A stretch of 34,123 bases of DNA, taken from Candidatus Zixiibacteriota bacterium. GTDB taxonomy: Bacteria; Zixibacteria; MSB-5A5; UM-FILTER-46-8. The notes under the pieces were generated by a model. That model did not search any database and was not told where the DNA came from. It was given only the letters and a program-made list of their open reading frames with translations. The position numbers and the translations under genes are program-made. Below, in pieces: positions 16,461 to 26,427 of the stretch (the stretch's first letter is position 1; the number at the start of each line of letters is the position of its first letter). The stretch spans positions 1 through 34,123 of the forward strand of contig WJIR01000037.1 in NCBI GenBank assembly GCA_014730175.1, read 5' to 3'.

Positions 16461-19184
16461 CTACTTGAGTAAGCTCATCTTCTTGGTATATACCAAATCA
16501 CCGGCGGTTAATTTATAGAAGTAAACACCGCTGGAATTATTCGATGCATCCCAGCTAACCGTATGGGTTCCGGTTTCCATTCTTCCGTTCATAAGGGTGG
16601 CAACTTTCTGACCCATAATATTAAAGACCTCCAGCTTAACATCGCTTGCATGCGGAACCTGGAAACTGATGTTGGTGGTGGCGTTGAACGGATTGGGATA
16701 ATTACCGATCAGCTCAAACGCTGTTGGAATATCAGCATCAGCGGATTCGCCTGCTAACTCACCAAAGGCGCCTTCCAGACTCCACCCGGCGAGGTCTCCG
16801 ATATCCGTATAGGTCTTGGAATCAATCCCATAATGAATTATCTCCAGATAAGTATTGCTTCCGAGATTCGAAGGACCGCTATCTTCGGCGAGGAGGTTAC
16901 CGAATTCATCATATCCTTCAAGATAGAAGTTTTCGTCCGAGGTATACCATACACCCACCTGGGTTTGGCTAACATCGAAGTCAACCCGAATGCTTGAATA
17001 TGCGTCTGGAGTGTACAGTACCTGGTATCCGGAATGCGGAGGATATGACGAGCTGTTATATCCATAAACCAGATCCTCTAATATAACCGCGTGCTGACCG
17101 AATTCCAGGCCTGAGTAGAAGGTTCCCAGATTCTGGTTGCCGCCATAATACCAATAGGTTTCGGGGACATCTTCGAAATCCTTTACCGTACCGCCGTATT
17201 CGAAATCGTCCAGAGTGAAGTAGTTGTTAACGCCATTATGCATTACCACATAAGCGAAGCCTTCGCCCAGCGTACCTACCGTGAACGGGAACGATGCCGA
17301 ATCGCACTTCTCATAGTTCCACTCACCGCAGTATGCGATATAATCGTAAGTTCCTTCGGGAGCGTAGTTCGGAACACTCTGATTCAGATGTGACGATAAT
17401 GTCTGCCCGGGTGACAGGGAGATATTATTGAAGCGCCAGAGCTGATAGAAAGTACCCATATATTTGACGCCAACCCATACATCGGTTACGATACTATTCT
17501 CGGTGGGATTGCTGACATAGCCGGTTAATCCGAAGGTTCCACCCGGTTCGACAAATACGGGAGAGTCATCCGGCACCATATCCACCGAACAACACGGGGG
17601 ATCGCTGACCATCGCAACCGCTCCGGCAAGGTTAATTCTTCCATGTCCCAGCTCATTCGATTTACCGGTATTGGGATTATAATAATACCCGCCAACCTGA
17701 TCGGCTGATTCATTAATGATCTCTCTTACCTGAACATTGGTCAGGGAGGGATTCAATGCCCATACAACCGCTCCAACCGCGGCAACATGCGGACAGGCGG
17801 AGGATGTGCCATTGAACGAATCGTAATAGTCACCGGAGCTGTATCCGGCTCCACCTTGACGGTCGGTGGTATAGATTTTTACTCCGGGAGCGGCGCAATC
17901 AAGTTCTTCACCATAGTCTGAACCCCACCATTCACCGTCACAGCTTGATGGGCTGACTCTTTCGTCGCAAGGGCTGGAAGCTGCTATCGCCATCGCTTCG
18001 GGGTATATCGCGGGATACTGTATGTTGCCGTTTCCGTTACCTGCCGAGAAACACACCAGAACGTCATTGGCATAAGCATTCTCGATCGCCGCCTGTACCG
18101 CCGAGTAGTCACCGGAGGACATGCGCCATGAATTGGATAATACTAATCCATCGAAGTCGGGACGACGAGTGGTTGCGTAGTTGATGGCATCGGCGCGATT
18201 CTGGTTGTATCCCGAGGTAAGATTGATGCGTAAAGGCATGATGCGGCACTGGTTTGCCACTCCGGCTACACCCAGAGCGTTATTGGCAATCGCCACCGCG
18301 ATACCGCTGCAAGCGGTTCCATGATTCCCTTCGTCATCGGGCGAACCGTCGGGATCAGCAAAATCCCAATCCTCGCCATTGCGTGGTAGCAAATTGCCCG
18401 CAAGATCCGGATGTGTCAAGTCCATACCGGTATCAATAACCGATACTATTACATTGGGATCACCTCTACCGGTATCCCAGCCATCCTCGGCGTCTATGTC
18501 ATGATCCGAGTACGGTGTGCAGCCGCTGCAGTCCTGACCGGTGTTCCTCAATGGCCACTGCTCATTAAAATAGGTATCGTTCGGGGTCCAGGTTGCGTCG
18601 TTATAGGAAATAATCGACGGCTCGGAAAATTTCACTTCATCATACCTGTTCAATTCGCGGATGGTGTAGAAATAGCCCTGGTCTGAAGGAGCGCTGATGG
18701 TATAATAACCCGGAGTCCATTGGTCGCGAACCACTTCGGAACCGACTTCGTCGATGATCTCCATCATGCGGGCTTCACTCACGCCTTCGTTGAACTGCAC
18801 GGTCAATTCGGTCGGTACGCAGTACTTGGTGAATCCTTCGTGATCGGTATAAGCCGGAGCGGCGCGCCTCACCGAAATATCTGAGTTGACCATATCCAGT
18901 GTGGAACTCATGGTGAAACCGCTCGGGATAGTATAAACCCCGATAAGCTTGGTTTCGTCAAGTACCTGAGCTTTTTCCAGGTTGTAAGCGTTCTCGAACT
19001 GTGAGAAGTCGGCGCCCTCGGCAAACTTCACGATAATTTCGTCATCGGACTGCGTCAGCGTGAATGTTTTGTTGAAATACTTGGTAACATAATATGTGTC
19101 CTTTTCAGGCACATATCCCATTGCCATCCCGGATAACATCAGGGATGTAAGCAATACTGCTACGACAATTAAGTTTACCCTCAT
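16461..19184 (-). CDS. Subtilisin-like serine protease (S8) with CC-domain and type IX-like sorting tail
   Basis: Catalytic VSVIDTGMDLTHPDL, GNHGTACSGIA, FNGTSSACPHVAAVGA; C-terminus YPNPFNATTNISFQVP...SSGVYFYKLTAGDLVYTKKMSLLK; SD AAAGGAGTTTAA-ATG. Confidence 0.95.
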   Translation of the reverse strand: MRVNLIVVAVLLTSLMLSGMAMGYVPEKDTYYVTKYFNKTFTLTQSDDEIIVKFAEGADFSQFENAYNLEKAQVLDETKLIGVYTIPSGFTMSSTLDMVNSDISVRRAAPAYTDHEGFTKYCVPTELTVQFNEGVSEARMMEIIDEVGSEVVRDQWTPGYYTISAPSDQGYFYTIRELNRYDEVKFSEPSIISYNDATWTPNDTYFNEQWPLRNTGQDCSGCTPYSDHDIDAEDGWDTGRGDPNVIVSVIDTGMDLTHPDLAGNLLPRNGEDWDFADPDGSPDDEGNHGTACSGIAVAIANNALGVAGVANQCRIMPLRINLTSGYNQNRADAINYATTRRPDFDGLVLSNSWRMSSGDYSAVQAAIENAYANDVLVCFSAGNGNGNIQYPAIYPEAMAIAASSPCDERVSPSSCDGEWWGSDYGEELDCAAPGVKIYTTDRQGGAGYSSGDYYDSFNGTSSACPHVAAVGAVVWALNPSLTNVQVREIINESADQVGGYYYNPNTGKSNELGHGRINLAGAVAMVSDPPCCSVDMVPDDSPVFVEPGGTFGLTGYVSNPTENSIVTDVWVGVKYMGTFYQLWRFNNISLSPGQTLSSHLNQSVPNYAPEGTYDYIAYCGEWNYEKCDSASFPFTVGTLGEGFAYVVMHNGVNNYFTLDDFEYGGTVKDFEDVPETYWYYGGNQNLGTFYSGLEFGQHAVILEDLVYGYNSSSYPPHSGYQVLYTPDAYSSIRVDFDVSQTQVGVWYTSDENFYLEGYDEFGNLLAEDSGPSNLGSNTYLEIIHYGIDSKTYTDIGDLAGWSLEGAFGELAGESADADIPTAFELIGNYPNPFNATTNISFQVPHASDVKLEVFNIMGQKVATLMNGRMETGTHTVSWDASNNSSGVYFYKLTAGDLVYTKKMSLLK

Positions 19185-19402
19185 TTAAACTCCTTTGTTT
19201 GTGGGTGGATGATTATGTGAGATGGATATTTGGCTACCATAATTTGTCATAAAAATCGAAGAAATTTCTGAATTTAATATAATTCAAATATCTATATAGT
19301 CAAGTATAGAAAATATTTATTTATGTTGCTTGAAGTATAAAGCATGTTTATATTTACAGATTTAGGTCTCCATTAGAAAAACGTTATTTAAAGGCACCAT
19401 AA

Positions 19403-20620
19403 ATGACCAGCATTAACGAGCAACTTGAGACAATAAGAAGAGGAACGGTAGAGATAATACTGGAAGAAGACCTTGAGAATAAATTGAAAAAGTCAGCGGA
19501 ATCGGGCAAACCGCTGATAGTTAAACAGGGCTTCGATCCCACCAAACCGGATATTCATCTTGGGCATACTGTCGGTATTCGGAAACTGGCTCAGATGCAG
19601 GATATGGGACACCAAATTGTATTTTTGATTGGTGATTTCACCGCGATGATAGGCGATCCGTCCGGTAGATCAGAAATTAGAACGCGAATGACCAAAAAAG
19701 AGGTGGTGGAAAATGCACAGACCTATGCCGAACAAGTTTCCGCGCTTCTTGATCTCAGCAAAATTAAGATTGAATATAATTCCAAATGGTGTTCTAAAAT
19801 GGGTTTCGAGGATGTGTTGGAACTCGCTTCCCAATATACAGTTGCCAGAATGCTGGAGCGGGATGATTTTGAAAAAAGATATAAAAGTAATCAACCGATC
19901 AGTATTCTGGAATTTCTATATCCATTAATTCAAGGGTATGATAGCGTTGCCCTGAAAGCAGATATCGAATTAGGGGGGAATGACCAGAAGTTCAACTTGT
20001 TGGTGGGAAGGGAGATTCAAAAAGCGTATGGTATGGATCCTCAAGTTATCATCACCATGCCGTTGCTGGTTGGTACCGATGGAATCGACAAAATGTCGAA
20101 ATCGCTGGACAACTACATCGGCATCAATGAGCCGCCTAACGAGATGTTCGGCAAAATTATGTCGATACCGGATTCCCTGCTTTATGATTACTTCGTACTG
20201 CTGACCGATCTCCCGATGGATGAGCTGGATTCGATTAAAAGGAACCTGGAAACCGGGGATATTAATCCGATGATCCATAAAAAACGACTTGCCAGGGAGA
20301 TTATCGACTTTTATCACTCGCCGGAAGCAGCCGCAAAAGCGCAAGAGGAGTTCGAAAGGGTGTTTTCGCAGAAAGGACTTCCGGACGAGATCGCCACATG
20401 CGGATTTCATTCCGAGAACAACTCCGTCTGGATTATTAAAATGCTGACCGAAAGCGGATTATGCAGCTCTAACGGTGAAGCACGCAGGATGATCAAGCAG
20501 GGAGCGGTTTCTATAGATGGGGAGAAAGTGGAATCCCCCGAAATAGATATCGATATCTCATTTGAGAGATTGGTAAAAGTTGGGAAACGAAAATTTATGA
20601 AAGTGGTCGCTTCTTCATAG
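19403..20620 (+). CDS. tyrS: Tyrosyl-tRNA synthetase
   Basis: [22 protein letters not shown] (HIGH-like), [12 protein letters not shown]-terminal S4-like domain. Confidence 0.95.
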   Translation: MTSINEQLETIRRGTVEIILEEDLENKLKKSAESGKPLIVKQGFDPTKPDIHLGHTVGIRKLAQMQDMGHQIVFLIGDFTAMIGDPSGRSEIRTRMTKKEVVENAQTYAEQVSALLDLSKIKIEYNSKWCSKMGFEDVLELASQYTVARMLERDDFEKRYKSNQPISILEFLYPLIQGYDSVALKADIELGGNDQKFNLLVGREIQKAYGMDPQVIITMPLLVGTDGIDKMSKSLDNYIGINEPPNEMFGKIMSIPDSLLYDYFVLLTDLPMDELDSIKRNLETGDINPMIHKKRLAREIIDFYHSPEAAAKAQEEFERVFSQKGLPDEIATCGFHSENNSVWIIKMLTESGLCSSNGEARRMIKQGAVSIDGEKVESPEIDIDISFERLVKVGKRKFMKVVASS

Positions 20621-20631
20621 GATAGTGCATT

Positions 20632-21733
20632 ATGGTCGATTTATCGGAACTTGATTTTGAGGAACTTGAAAAGCGCTTGAACTCCCTCCGGGGGTATCTT
20701 TGACCTTAATTCCATCAACTCCACTCTCAAGAAACTGGAAGAACAAACCAAGCGGCAGGATTTCTGGGAAAACCAATCCAATGCTCAAGAAGTACTCAGC
20801 AAAATAAAACGTCTTACCTCCACGAAAGATACTTTCAGTAAACTGAATTCCCAATTCGATGACTTAAAGGTTCTGGCACAATTGGCTGAGGAGGAATCCG
20901 ATCAGCAAACCGCCGAAGAAGTAAAGGAAAAGTACACCGATATCGATAGGAAGCTAAAGAAATTCGAGCTGAAATCAATGCTTTCCGACGAAGAAGACGC
21001 TGGAGACGCGATACTGTCGATTCACCCGGGAGCAGGCGGAACCGAATCTCAGGATTGGGCGCAGATGCTGTGGCGGATGTACCAGAGATGGGCTGAAAAT
21101 AACGGCTACAAAACCGAGATACTCGATTTCCAGGCTGCCGATGAAGCCGGTATAAAATCGGCGACCATGGAGATATCGGGCGAATACGCTTATGGATATC
21201 TCAAGGGAGAGATGGGCGTTCACCGACTGGTGCGAATCTCCCCGTTCGATGCCAGCGGGCGGAGGCATACATCATTCGCCTCGGTTTCGGTCTATCCGGA
21301 TATCGAAGATACAATCAAGATTGAGATTAAAGATGATGACATCCGCATCGACACCTTTCGAGCCTCCGGCGCGGGCGGGCAGCATGTTAACAAAACCTCC
21401 TCAGCGGTCAGGATAACCCACCATCCCACCGGAATCGTAGTTAGTTGCCAGTCCGAACGATCACAGCATAAGAACAAAGATTACGCCATGAAAATCCTCA
21501 GGGCGAGATTATACCAACTGGAGCTTGAGAAAGAAGCTGAAAAGATGGCGGAGATGGAAGCTTCCAAAAAGAAGATCGAATGGGGCAGCCAGATTCGCAG
21601 TTATGTTTTCCATCCTTACAATTTGGTAAAAGACCACCGTACCGACTGCGAAACATCCAACACGCAGGCAGTCATGGATGGCGAAATAGATGAGTTCATT
21701 CAAGAATATCTTGCCAGCGAACAGAACAAATAA
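20632..21733 (+). CDS. prfB: Peptide chain release factor 2, with +1 programmed frameshift (join 20632..20700, 20702..21733)
   Basis: Zero frame MVDLSELDFEELEKRLNSLRGYL then TGA in CGGGGGTATCTTTGAC; +1 frame continues DLNSINSTLKKLEEQ... into the 20882..21733 ORF with ISPFDASGRRHTSF and GAGGQHVNKT. Confidence 0.96.
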
Positions 21734-21740
21734 ATTCATC

Positions 21741-22016
21741 CCCGGATAATTCAGATATACTTTTAATACGGATAATTCATAAAAACCATCTATTCGTAGC
21801 CGAAGCCTTGTGCTTCGGGAGGTAACAGGTTAAGCGCGCCATAGATCAGGTTTTGAGCGAGCGTAGCGAGTGAACAACCGACACCAATCTCCCGCATCTA
21901 CGGTCAGCGCTCCAGCGCTGACCGTAATCCTGGTACAAGCGAGGTACCAGGCGGACCTCCTCCTCCCCTGCGTAAAAGCGCTGTCGGGTGCCGTCACCCG
22001 ACGGCTATTCATAATA
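21741..22016 (+). repeat. Composite intergenic repeat region with stacked palindromes (copy D, degenerate)
   Basis: Two TIR-like starts (CCCGGATAATTC 21741; CGGATAATTCATAAAAAC about 21770), ATTCGTAGCCGAAGCCTTGTGCTTCGG, then ACGGTCAGCGCT-cc-AGCGCTGACCGT (21900-21925), CCTGGTAC-aagcgag-GTACCAGG (21929-21951), GTCGGGTG-ccgt-CACCCGAC (21983-22002). Confidence 0.65.
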
Positions 22017-22022
22017 ATCCGC

Positions 22023-22892
22023 TTAACTATTAGTCCACAATTTAGAATAAATCCATTCTGAGATCCACACAGCCAGAAAACCTAAAATTGCCCCGGCAAC
22101 CGCATCGGAGACATAATGGAATCTACCCCAGAAAGTACCTATAAGTAATCCGCTTGTGAGTATAAGATAATATGGATACAATTTTGGGGCGTATTTTCGG
22201 CTTATAAGTACGGTTACCAGCGCAACAGCTACGTGCGAGGAGGGCATGCATCCTCCGTGCAAACCTGCCGAATTTATCACGAAATTAGACAGCGGAACGA
22301 ACAAAAATCCATCCAACTTCATCGAGTATTGTCCGGCGAATGCCAACCGGGGTCCCTCAACCGGATACAGAATAAACGTAATGTAGGACACGTAATATGC
22401 AATGGTCGACGCCGTGACCGTTTTATCTATCACAGCGTATTCCCTTCGTAAAAATAAGTGAATCCCCAGAACTAATAGCAGGAAAAAGTAGGAAAAATAG
22501 CACAAATGAAAAAATTCGTTTAATAATGGATGTGAGATCTGCTGGAGCAGAATCGTAGGATTATTGCCGAAGATCGCTTCCTCAAATTTAATAATCTGGT
22601 AATCGAAAAAACCCGGATGAATAATATTGATAAACTGCCCAACCTGCTCGTAAATAAAAGTAATCAATAACAAAGGATAGGTCATCCTGATAAATGCCCT
22701 GATACCATGCTGTTCTTTATGAAAGTTCCGAATGATGAGCATACTCAATATCACAAGTAGCGAAATAAGCACCAAATTCGTGATTATCCTGTATTCGAGT
22801 CCTCCAAAAAATAAAAGAATGAATGTGAGTAAAAAGAAATATATAAATGTCAGATAGTCGTATGGCTCATATCTGACATCGGCAGCTTTCAA
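22023..22892 (-). CDS. PAP2-family membrane phosphatase
   Basis: GGCMPSSHVAVALVTVLISRKYAP and WGRFHYVSDAVAGAILGF motifs; multiple TM helices; TTG start. Confidence 0.85.
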   Translation of the reverse strand: MKAADVRYEPYDYLTFIYFFLLTFILLFFGGLEYRIITNLVLISLLVILSMLIIRNFHKEQHGIRAFIRMTYPLLLITFIYEQVGQFINIIHPGFFDYQIIKFEEAIFGNNPTILLQQISHPLLNEFFHLCYFSYFFLLLVLGIHLFLRREYAVIDKTVTASTIAYYVSYITFILYPVEGPRLAFAGQYSMKLDGFLFVPLSNFVINSAGLHGGCMPSSHVAVALVTVLISRKYAPKLYPYYLILTSGLLIGTFWGRFHYVSDAVAGAILGFLAVWISEWIYSKLWTNS

Positions 22893-22895
22893 TTT

Positions 22896-23588
22896 TTAAT
22901 CCCTTTTCCCTTCGATCACGAGGACAAACTCCCCCTTTACCGTCAAATCATCCTTATTCAACACAATTTCGCTCAAACTTCCCCGAATTTTCTCTTCGAA
23001 TCTTTTTGTCAGCTCCCGGCATATAACGCAGCGCCTGTCTCCCAATACCTCCTTCAGCATCTCCAGAGTATTTATCAGCCGATGGGGGGATTCGAATAAT
23101 ACGATAGTTTCAGATCGTCCGGACATTGCTTCAATAAACCGCTTTTTAGCTCCTTTTTTATACGGCGGGAATCCTGCGAAGAAAAATTTATCCATAGGTA
23201 ATCCGGATACTGTGAGCGCTGAAATTACGGAACTCGCACCGGGGATACTTTGCACTTCGATGCCGCTATCAATCGCGTCGTGAACAATACTGTATGCAGG
23301 GTCGGATATACCGGGGCTTCCGGCGTCAGAGACCAATGCTACATGTTTTCCATCCAGCAGCTCTTGTATTAACCTCTTCTTTTGGGTATTTTCATTATAT
23401 TTGTGAAAACTTCGCATGTTTGAGTCTATTCCGTATAATTTAAGCAGCTTTCCCGTAACGCGTGTATCCTCCGCAGCAATAATATTTACTGTTTTCAAGA
23501 TATCGATAGCTCGCAAAGTAATATCTCCCATGTTTCCGATGGGAGTCGCAACCAGAAATAATATTCCCTTTTGTGATTCGGAGACCAT
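22896..23588 (-). CDS. rsmI: 16S rRNA (cytidine(1402)-2'-O)-methyltransferase
   Basis: LFLVATPIGNMGDITLRAIDILKTVNIIAAEDTRVTGKLL; VSDAGSPGISDPAY; LFESPHRL. Confidence 0.95.
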   Translation of the reverse strand: MVSESQKGILFLVATPIGNMGDITLRAIDILKTVNIIAAEDTRVTGKLLKLYGIDSNMRSFHKYNENTQKKRLIQELLDGKHVALVSDAGSPGISDPAYSIVHDAIDSGIEVQSIPGASSVISALTVSGLPMDKFFFAGFPPYKKGAKKRFIEAMSGRSETIVLFESPHRLINTLEMLKEVLGDRRCVICRELTKRFEEKIRGSLSEIVLNKDDLTVKGEFVLVIEGKRD

Positions 23589-23634
23589 AATATAACTGTG
23601 AAACCGCTTCCGTATTCGTTAACCCGGTTTAACC

Positions 23635-24450
23635 TTACCATTCTTCCGGAGCGATGAAATCACATCCTGGATAATCATGGAATAACCTGGCCACTTTCGG
23701 ACCCAATCGCTTAAATTGATTCCCTTTCACCAACGAACGCGCCCGCTGTATTTCGTCCTTTTCAAATCCCTCATCGAGAAGGTGATCGAAATCATAACCG
23801 TAATCGACCATCAGATACAGAAGCTCATCGATTCGTTCGTAAGTAAAACCCAGCTCTGCTTCGTCGGTTTGTCCTTCCCAAAGGTCTGCGGAGGGCGTTT
23901 TATCCAATATTTTACGTGGTATTTCCAAATATTCCGCAACCTGACGAACCTGAGTTTTATAAAGGTCCCAGAGCGGATCGATATCCCAGGCAACATCACC
24001 GTGCAGCGTACCATACCCCAAAAGAGCTTCCGTCTTGTTAGATGTTCCCAAAACCAATCCCTTGTTCTTTGCAGCAAAATCATAAAGAATCGCCATACGT
24101 ATTCGAGCCATGAAATTACCTTGGCGCAAATCATTTATATCGGGAGCAATATTAAAATATGCTTCCGACATCGGGGAGATATCCACGGTTTTGGTCTCAA
24201 TCCCCAGCATCCCCGCCAATTCTTCGGCGTCTTTCAGACTATTTGACGATGAATTCTTGTAGGGCATCATCACTCCCAATACACTTTCAGCGCCGACAGC
24301 TTTTACTGCCAGGACCGCACAAACCGACGAATCGAGTCCGCCCGATAATCCGACAATGAATTTCTGCAACCCGGTTTCTTCCAATTCGTTTTTAAAAAAT
24401 TCAATTAATCTTTCGACTACATTCGCTGGATTAATATCTGAAAAATACAT
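23635..24450 (-). CDS. nadE: NH3-dependent NAD+ synthase
   Basis: IVGLSGGLDSSVCAVLAVKAVG P-loop; LVLGTSNKTEALLGYGTLHGDVAWDIDPLWDLYKTQV; TPSADLWEGQTDEAELG. Confidence 0.95.
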   Translation of the reverse strand: MYFSDINPANVVERLIEFFKNELEETGLQKFIVGLSGGLDSSVCAVLAVKAVGAESVLGVMMPYKNSSSNSLKDAEELAGMLGIETKTVDISPMSEAYFNIAPDINDLRQGNFMARIRMAILYDFAAKNKGLVLGTSNKTEALLGYGTLHGDVAWDIDPLWDLYKTQVRQVAEYLEIPRKILDKTPSADLWEGQTDEAELGFTYERIDELLYLMVDYGYDFDHLLDEGFEKDEIQRARSLVKGNQFKRLGPKVARLFHDYPGCDFIAPEEW

Positions 24451-24560
24451 ATTTTCACTCCTATGTTCTATACCCGGTAAGCGGACAATGAGAGATTTCT
24501 GAAAATGAAATACATTATAAAGGGCATGGCAATAAAATTTTCAAAATATCAATAGATGTC

Positions 24561-24590
24561 TTGATAAACCGTATATCAATTCGTTATAAT
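24561..24590 (+). promoter_or_regulatory. Sigma-70-type promoter for ssb
   Basis: TTGATA-18 nt-TATAAT upstream of GAGGAGGAAGTATA-ATG. Confidence 0.7.
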
Positions 24591-24614
24591 GAGTTAATTT
24601 GAGGAGGAAGTATA

Positions 24615-25034
24615 ATGGCTTCAGTAAACTTAGCGATTCTTATTGGAAATTTAGGTAAAGACCCGGAACTTCGTTACACGCCGAGCGGGGCTGCGGTTGC
24701 CAGTTTCAGTATGGCTACTACGGAGAAGTGGAAAGACAAGGATGGCCAATTAGCAGAAAGAACCGAATGGCACAATATTGTCTGCTGGGGAAGGCAGGCG
24801 GAGGTAGCCAATGAGTATCTCAAAAAGGGCAGTCCGGTTTATATCGAGGGGCGTATTCAGAATCGGTCGTATGATGACAGAGACGGTAATCGGAGGTATA
24901 TTACCGAAATAGTCTGCCGACGCCTGCAGCTTCTCGGGGGTCGAGGAGGCGGTGGGGGTGGGGGAAGCTCATCACAATCTTCCGATTCTTCGGATAGTGA
25001 TATACCTGAAACCGATGATGATCTACCGTTCTAA
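24615..25034 (+). CDS. ssb: Single-stranded DNA-binding protein
   Basis: MASVNLAILIGNLGKDPELRYTPSGAAVASFSMATTEKW OB fold; Gly-rich linker; acidic tip DDDLPF. Confidence 0.97.
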   Translation: MASVNLAILIGNLGKDPELRYTPSGAAVASFSMATTEKWKDKDGQLAERTEWHNIVCWGRQAEVANEYLKKGSPVYIEGRIQNRSYDDRDGNRRYITEIVCRRLQLLGGRGGGGGGGSSSQSSDSSDSDIPETDDDLPF

Positions 25035-25070
25035 TTGCAAGGAGATAAACTCGTTATCAAAATCTCCTAA

Positions 25071-25227
25071 CCCGGATAGTTCATAAAAAGCATTAATTCG
25101 TAGCCGAAGGCTTGTCCTTCGGTAGCTCAAGTGAATTAGAGTATTTACAGACTGTAAATGAAGTTTCCAAAGAAATGCCGGAAGCACAAGGCTTCCGCTA
25201 CCGGTGACAAAATTTATGATTATACTG
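25071..25227 (+). repeat. MITE-like intergenic repeat, copy E
   Basis: CCCGGATAGTTCATAAAAAGC ... CAAAATTTATGATTATACTG; internal sequence strongly similar to copy B (GTAGCTCAAGTGAATTAGA.TATTTACAGACTGTA..TGAAG.TTCCAAAGAAATGCCGGAAGC); flanked by CCTAA (25066-25070 and 25228-25232). Confidence 0.8.
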
Positions 25228-25345
25228 CCTAATTTAATTGCAGGATCATCGGAACCCTGTCGATAACTTGTTAAGTTGACCAGGGTACGGATATCACCAG
25301 AAAAGAACTTTTTATAATATAAGATTATAACTCGGTGAAATAGAT

Positions 25346-26377
25346 ATGTCAACGTTACGGAGAGACCCAGTTGTTGGAAGATGGGTAATCAATACGGATG
25401 AATTGGAAAAACGAACTTCAATCGTTGAAAAACCGGAGGTTTCCGAATCCTCACCGGAATGTCCGTTATGCGCCGGTAATGAGGGTTCCACACCGCCTGA
25501 ATTGTTCGCGATAAGACCGGACGGCTCTTCGCCTAACAGTCCGGGATGGGAAGTACGCGTTGTGCCTAATTTCAGCGCCGCTATGCAAATTGGGGGGGAA
25601 CTTAATCGACGCGCCGAACTGATGTATGATCTGATGGATTCTATCGGGACCCATGAGCTTGTTATCGGCAGTCCGGAACATGTTTCGAACATGGCTGACC
25701 TGCCCGAATCTCAGTTCAATAGGATATTTTCGGCGTACAGACAGCGGATGCTGGATTTGAAAACCAATCCCGATCTTCGGTCCGTGTTTATATACAAATC
25801 CTACGGTACGGAAAGTTTGCTGGAGTCATTGTCACACACACATTCCCATATTGTAGCGACGCCCGTCACGCCGAAATCTATAAAGGAGCAGTACGTAGGC
25901 GCGAAGAAATATTTCCAGTACAAAGAACGTTGTGTCTATTGCGACATCGTTCGGCAGGAGATAATGCAAAAAAAGAGGATCATCAGCTCCAATGCTAAGT
26001 TCATTGCGATTGCGCCGTTTGCCAGCAAATATTCCCATGAGGTCTGGATTCTCCCGAGAACCCATAACTGCGATTTCGAGAACTCTCCGGAAAAAGACTT
26101 CCCCTACTTATCATCGATATTAAAAGAAATTTTACTGCGGATAAAAGCGGCGCTGAACAATCCCCCCTACAATTTTGCCCTCTTCAGCGGTCCAAATAAA
26201 AAGGGACGCGAAGGTTACTGGAAAACGATCGACCAGGATTATCACTGGCATATCGAGATAATGCCAATACCGAAAAATCTCGAGGGTTTCGAATGGGCAA
26301 CCGGCTTTTACTTGAACGACACCACCCCGGAAACCGCCGCACAGAAGCTGCGGGAGGTAAAAGTGAGGGGGTATTGA
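25346..26377 (+). CDS. galT: Galactose-1-phosphate uridylyltransferase
   Basis: LRRDPVVGRWVI, CPLCAGNE, SHTHSHIVATPVTP, DYHWHIEIMP motifs. Confidence 0.93.
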   Translation: MSTLRRDPVVGRWVINTDELEKRTSIVEKPEVSESSPECPLCAGNEGSTPPELFAIRPDGSSPNSPGWEVRVVPNFSAAMQIGGELNRRAELMYDLMDSIGTHELVIGSPEHVSNMADLPESQFNRIFSAYRQRMLDLKTNPDLRSVFIYKSYGTESLLESLSHTHSHIVATPVTPKSIKEQYVGAKKYFQYKERCVYCDIVRQEIMQKKRIISSNAKFIAIAPFASKYSHEVWILPRTHNCDFENSPEKDFPYLSSILKEILLRIKAALNNPPYNFALFSGPNKKGREGYWKTIDQDYHWHIEIMPIPKNLEGFEWATGFYLNDTTPETAAQKLREVKVRGY

Positions 26378-26427
26378 TATCGATAGGCGGGTCGGGTTCC
26401 GAACGAGCGAAGCGAGAAATCTGAGAG

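Noticed and set aside
19970-20410. 146-aa minus-strand ORF
   Set aside because: Antisense to tyrS; no supporting motif.
23716-24246. 176-aa plus-strand ORF
   Set aside because: Entirely antisense to nadE, whose motifs are unambiguous.
24930-24970. G-rich run in ssb (GGAGGCGGTGGGGGTGGGGGAAG) as a G-quadruplex regulator
   Set aside because: Explained by the Gly-rich linker codons normal in SSB; no independent evidence for regulation.
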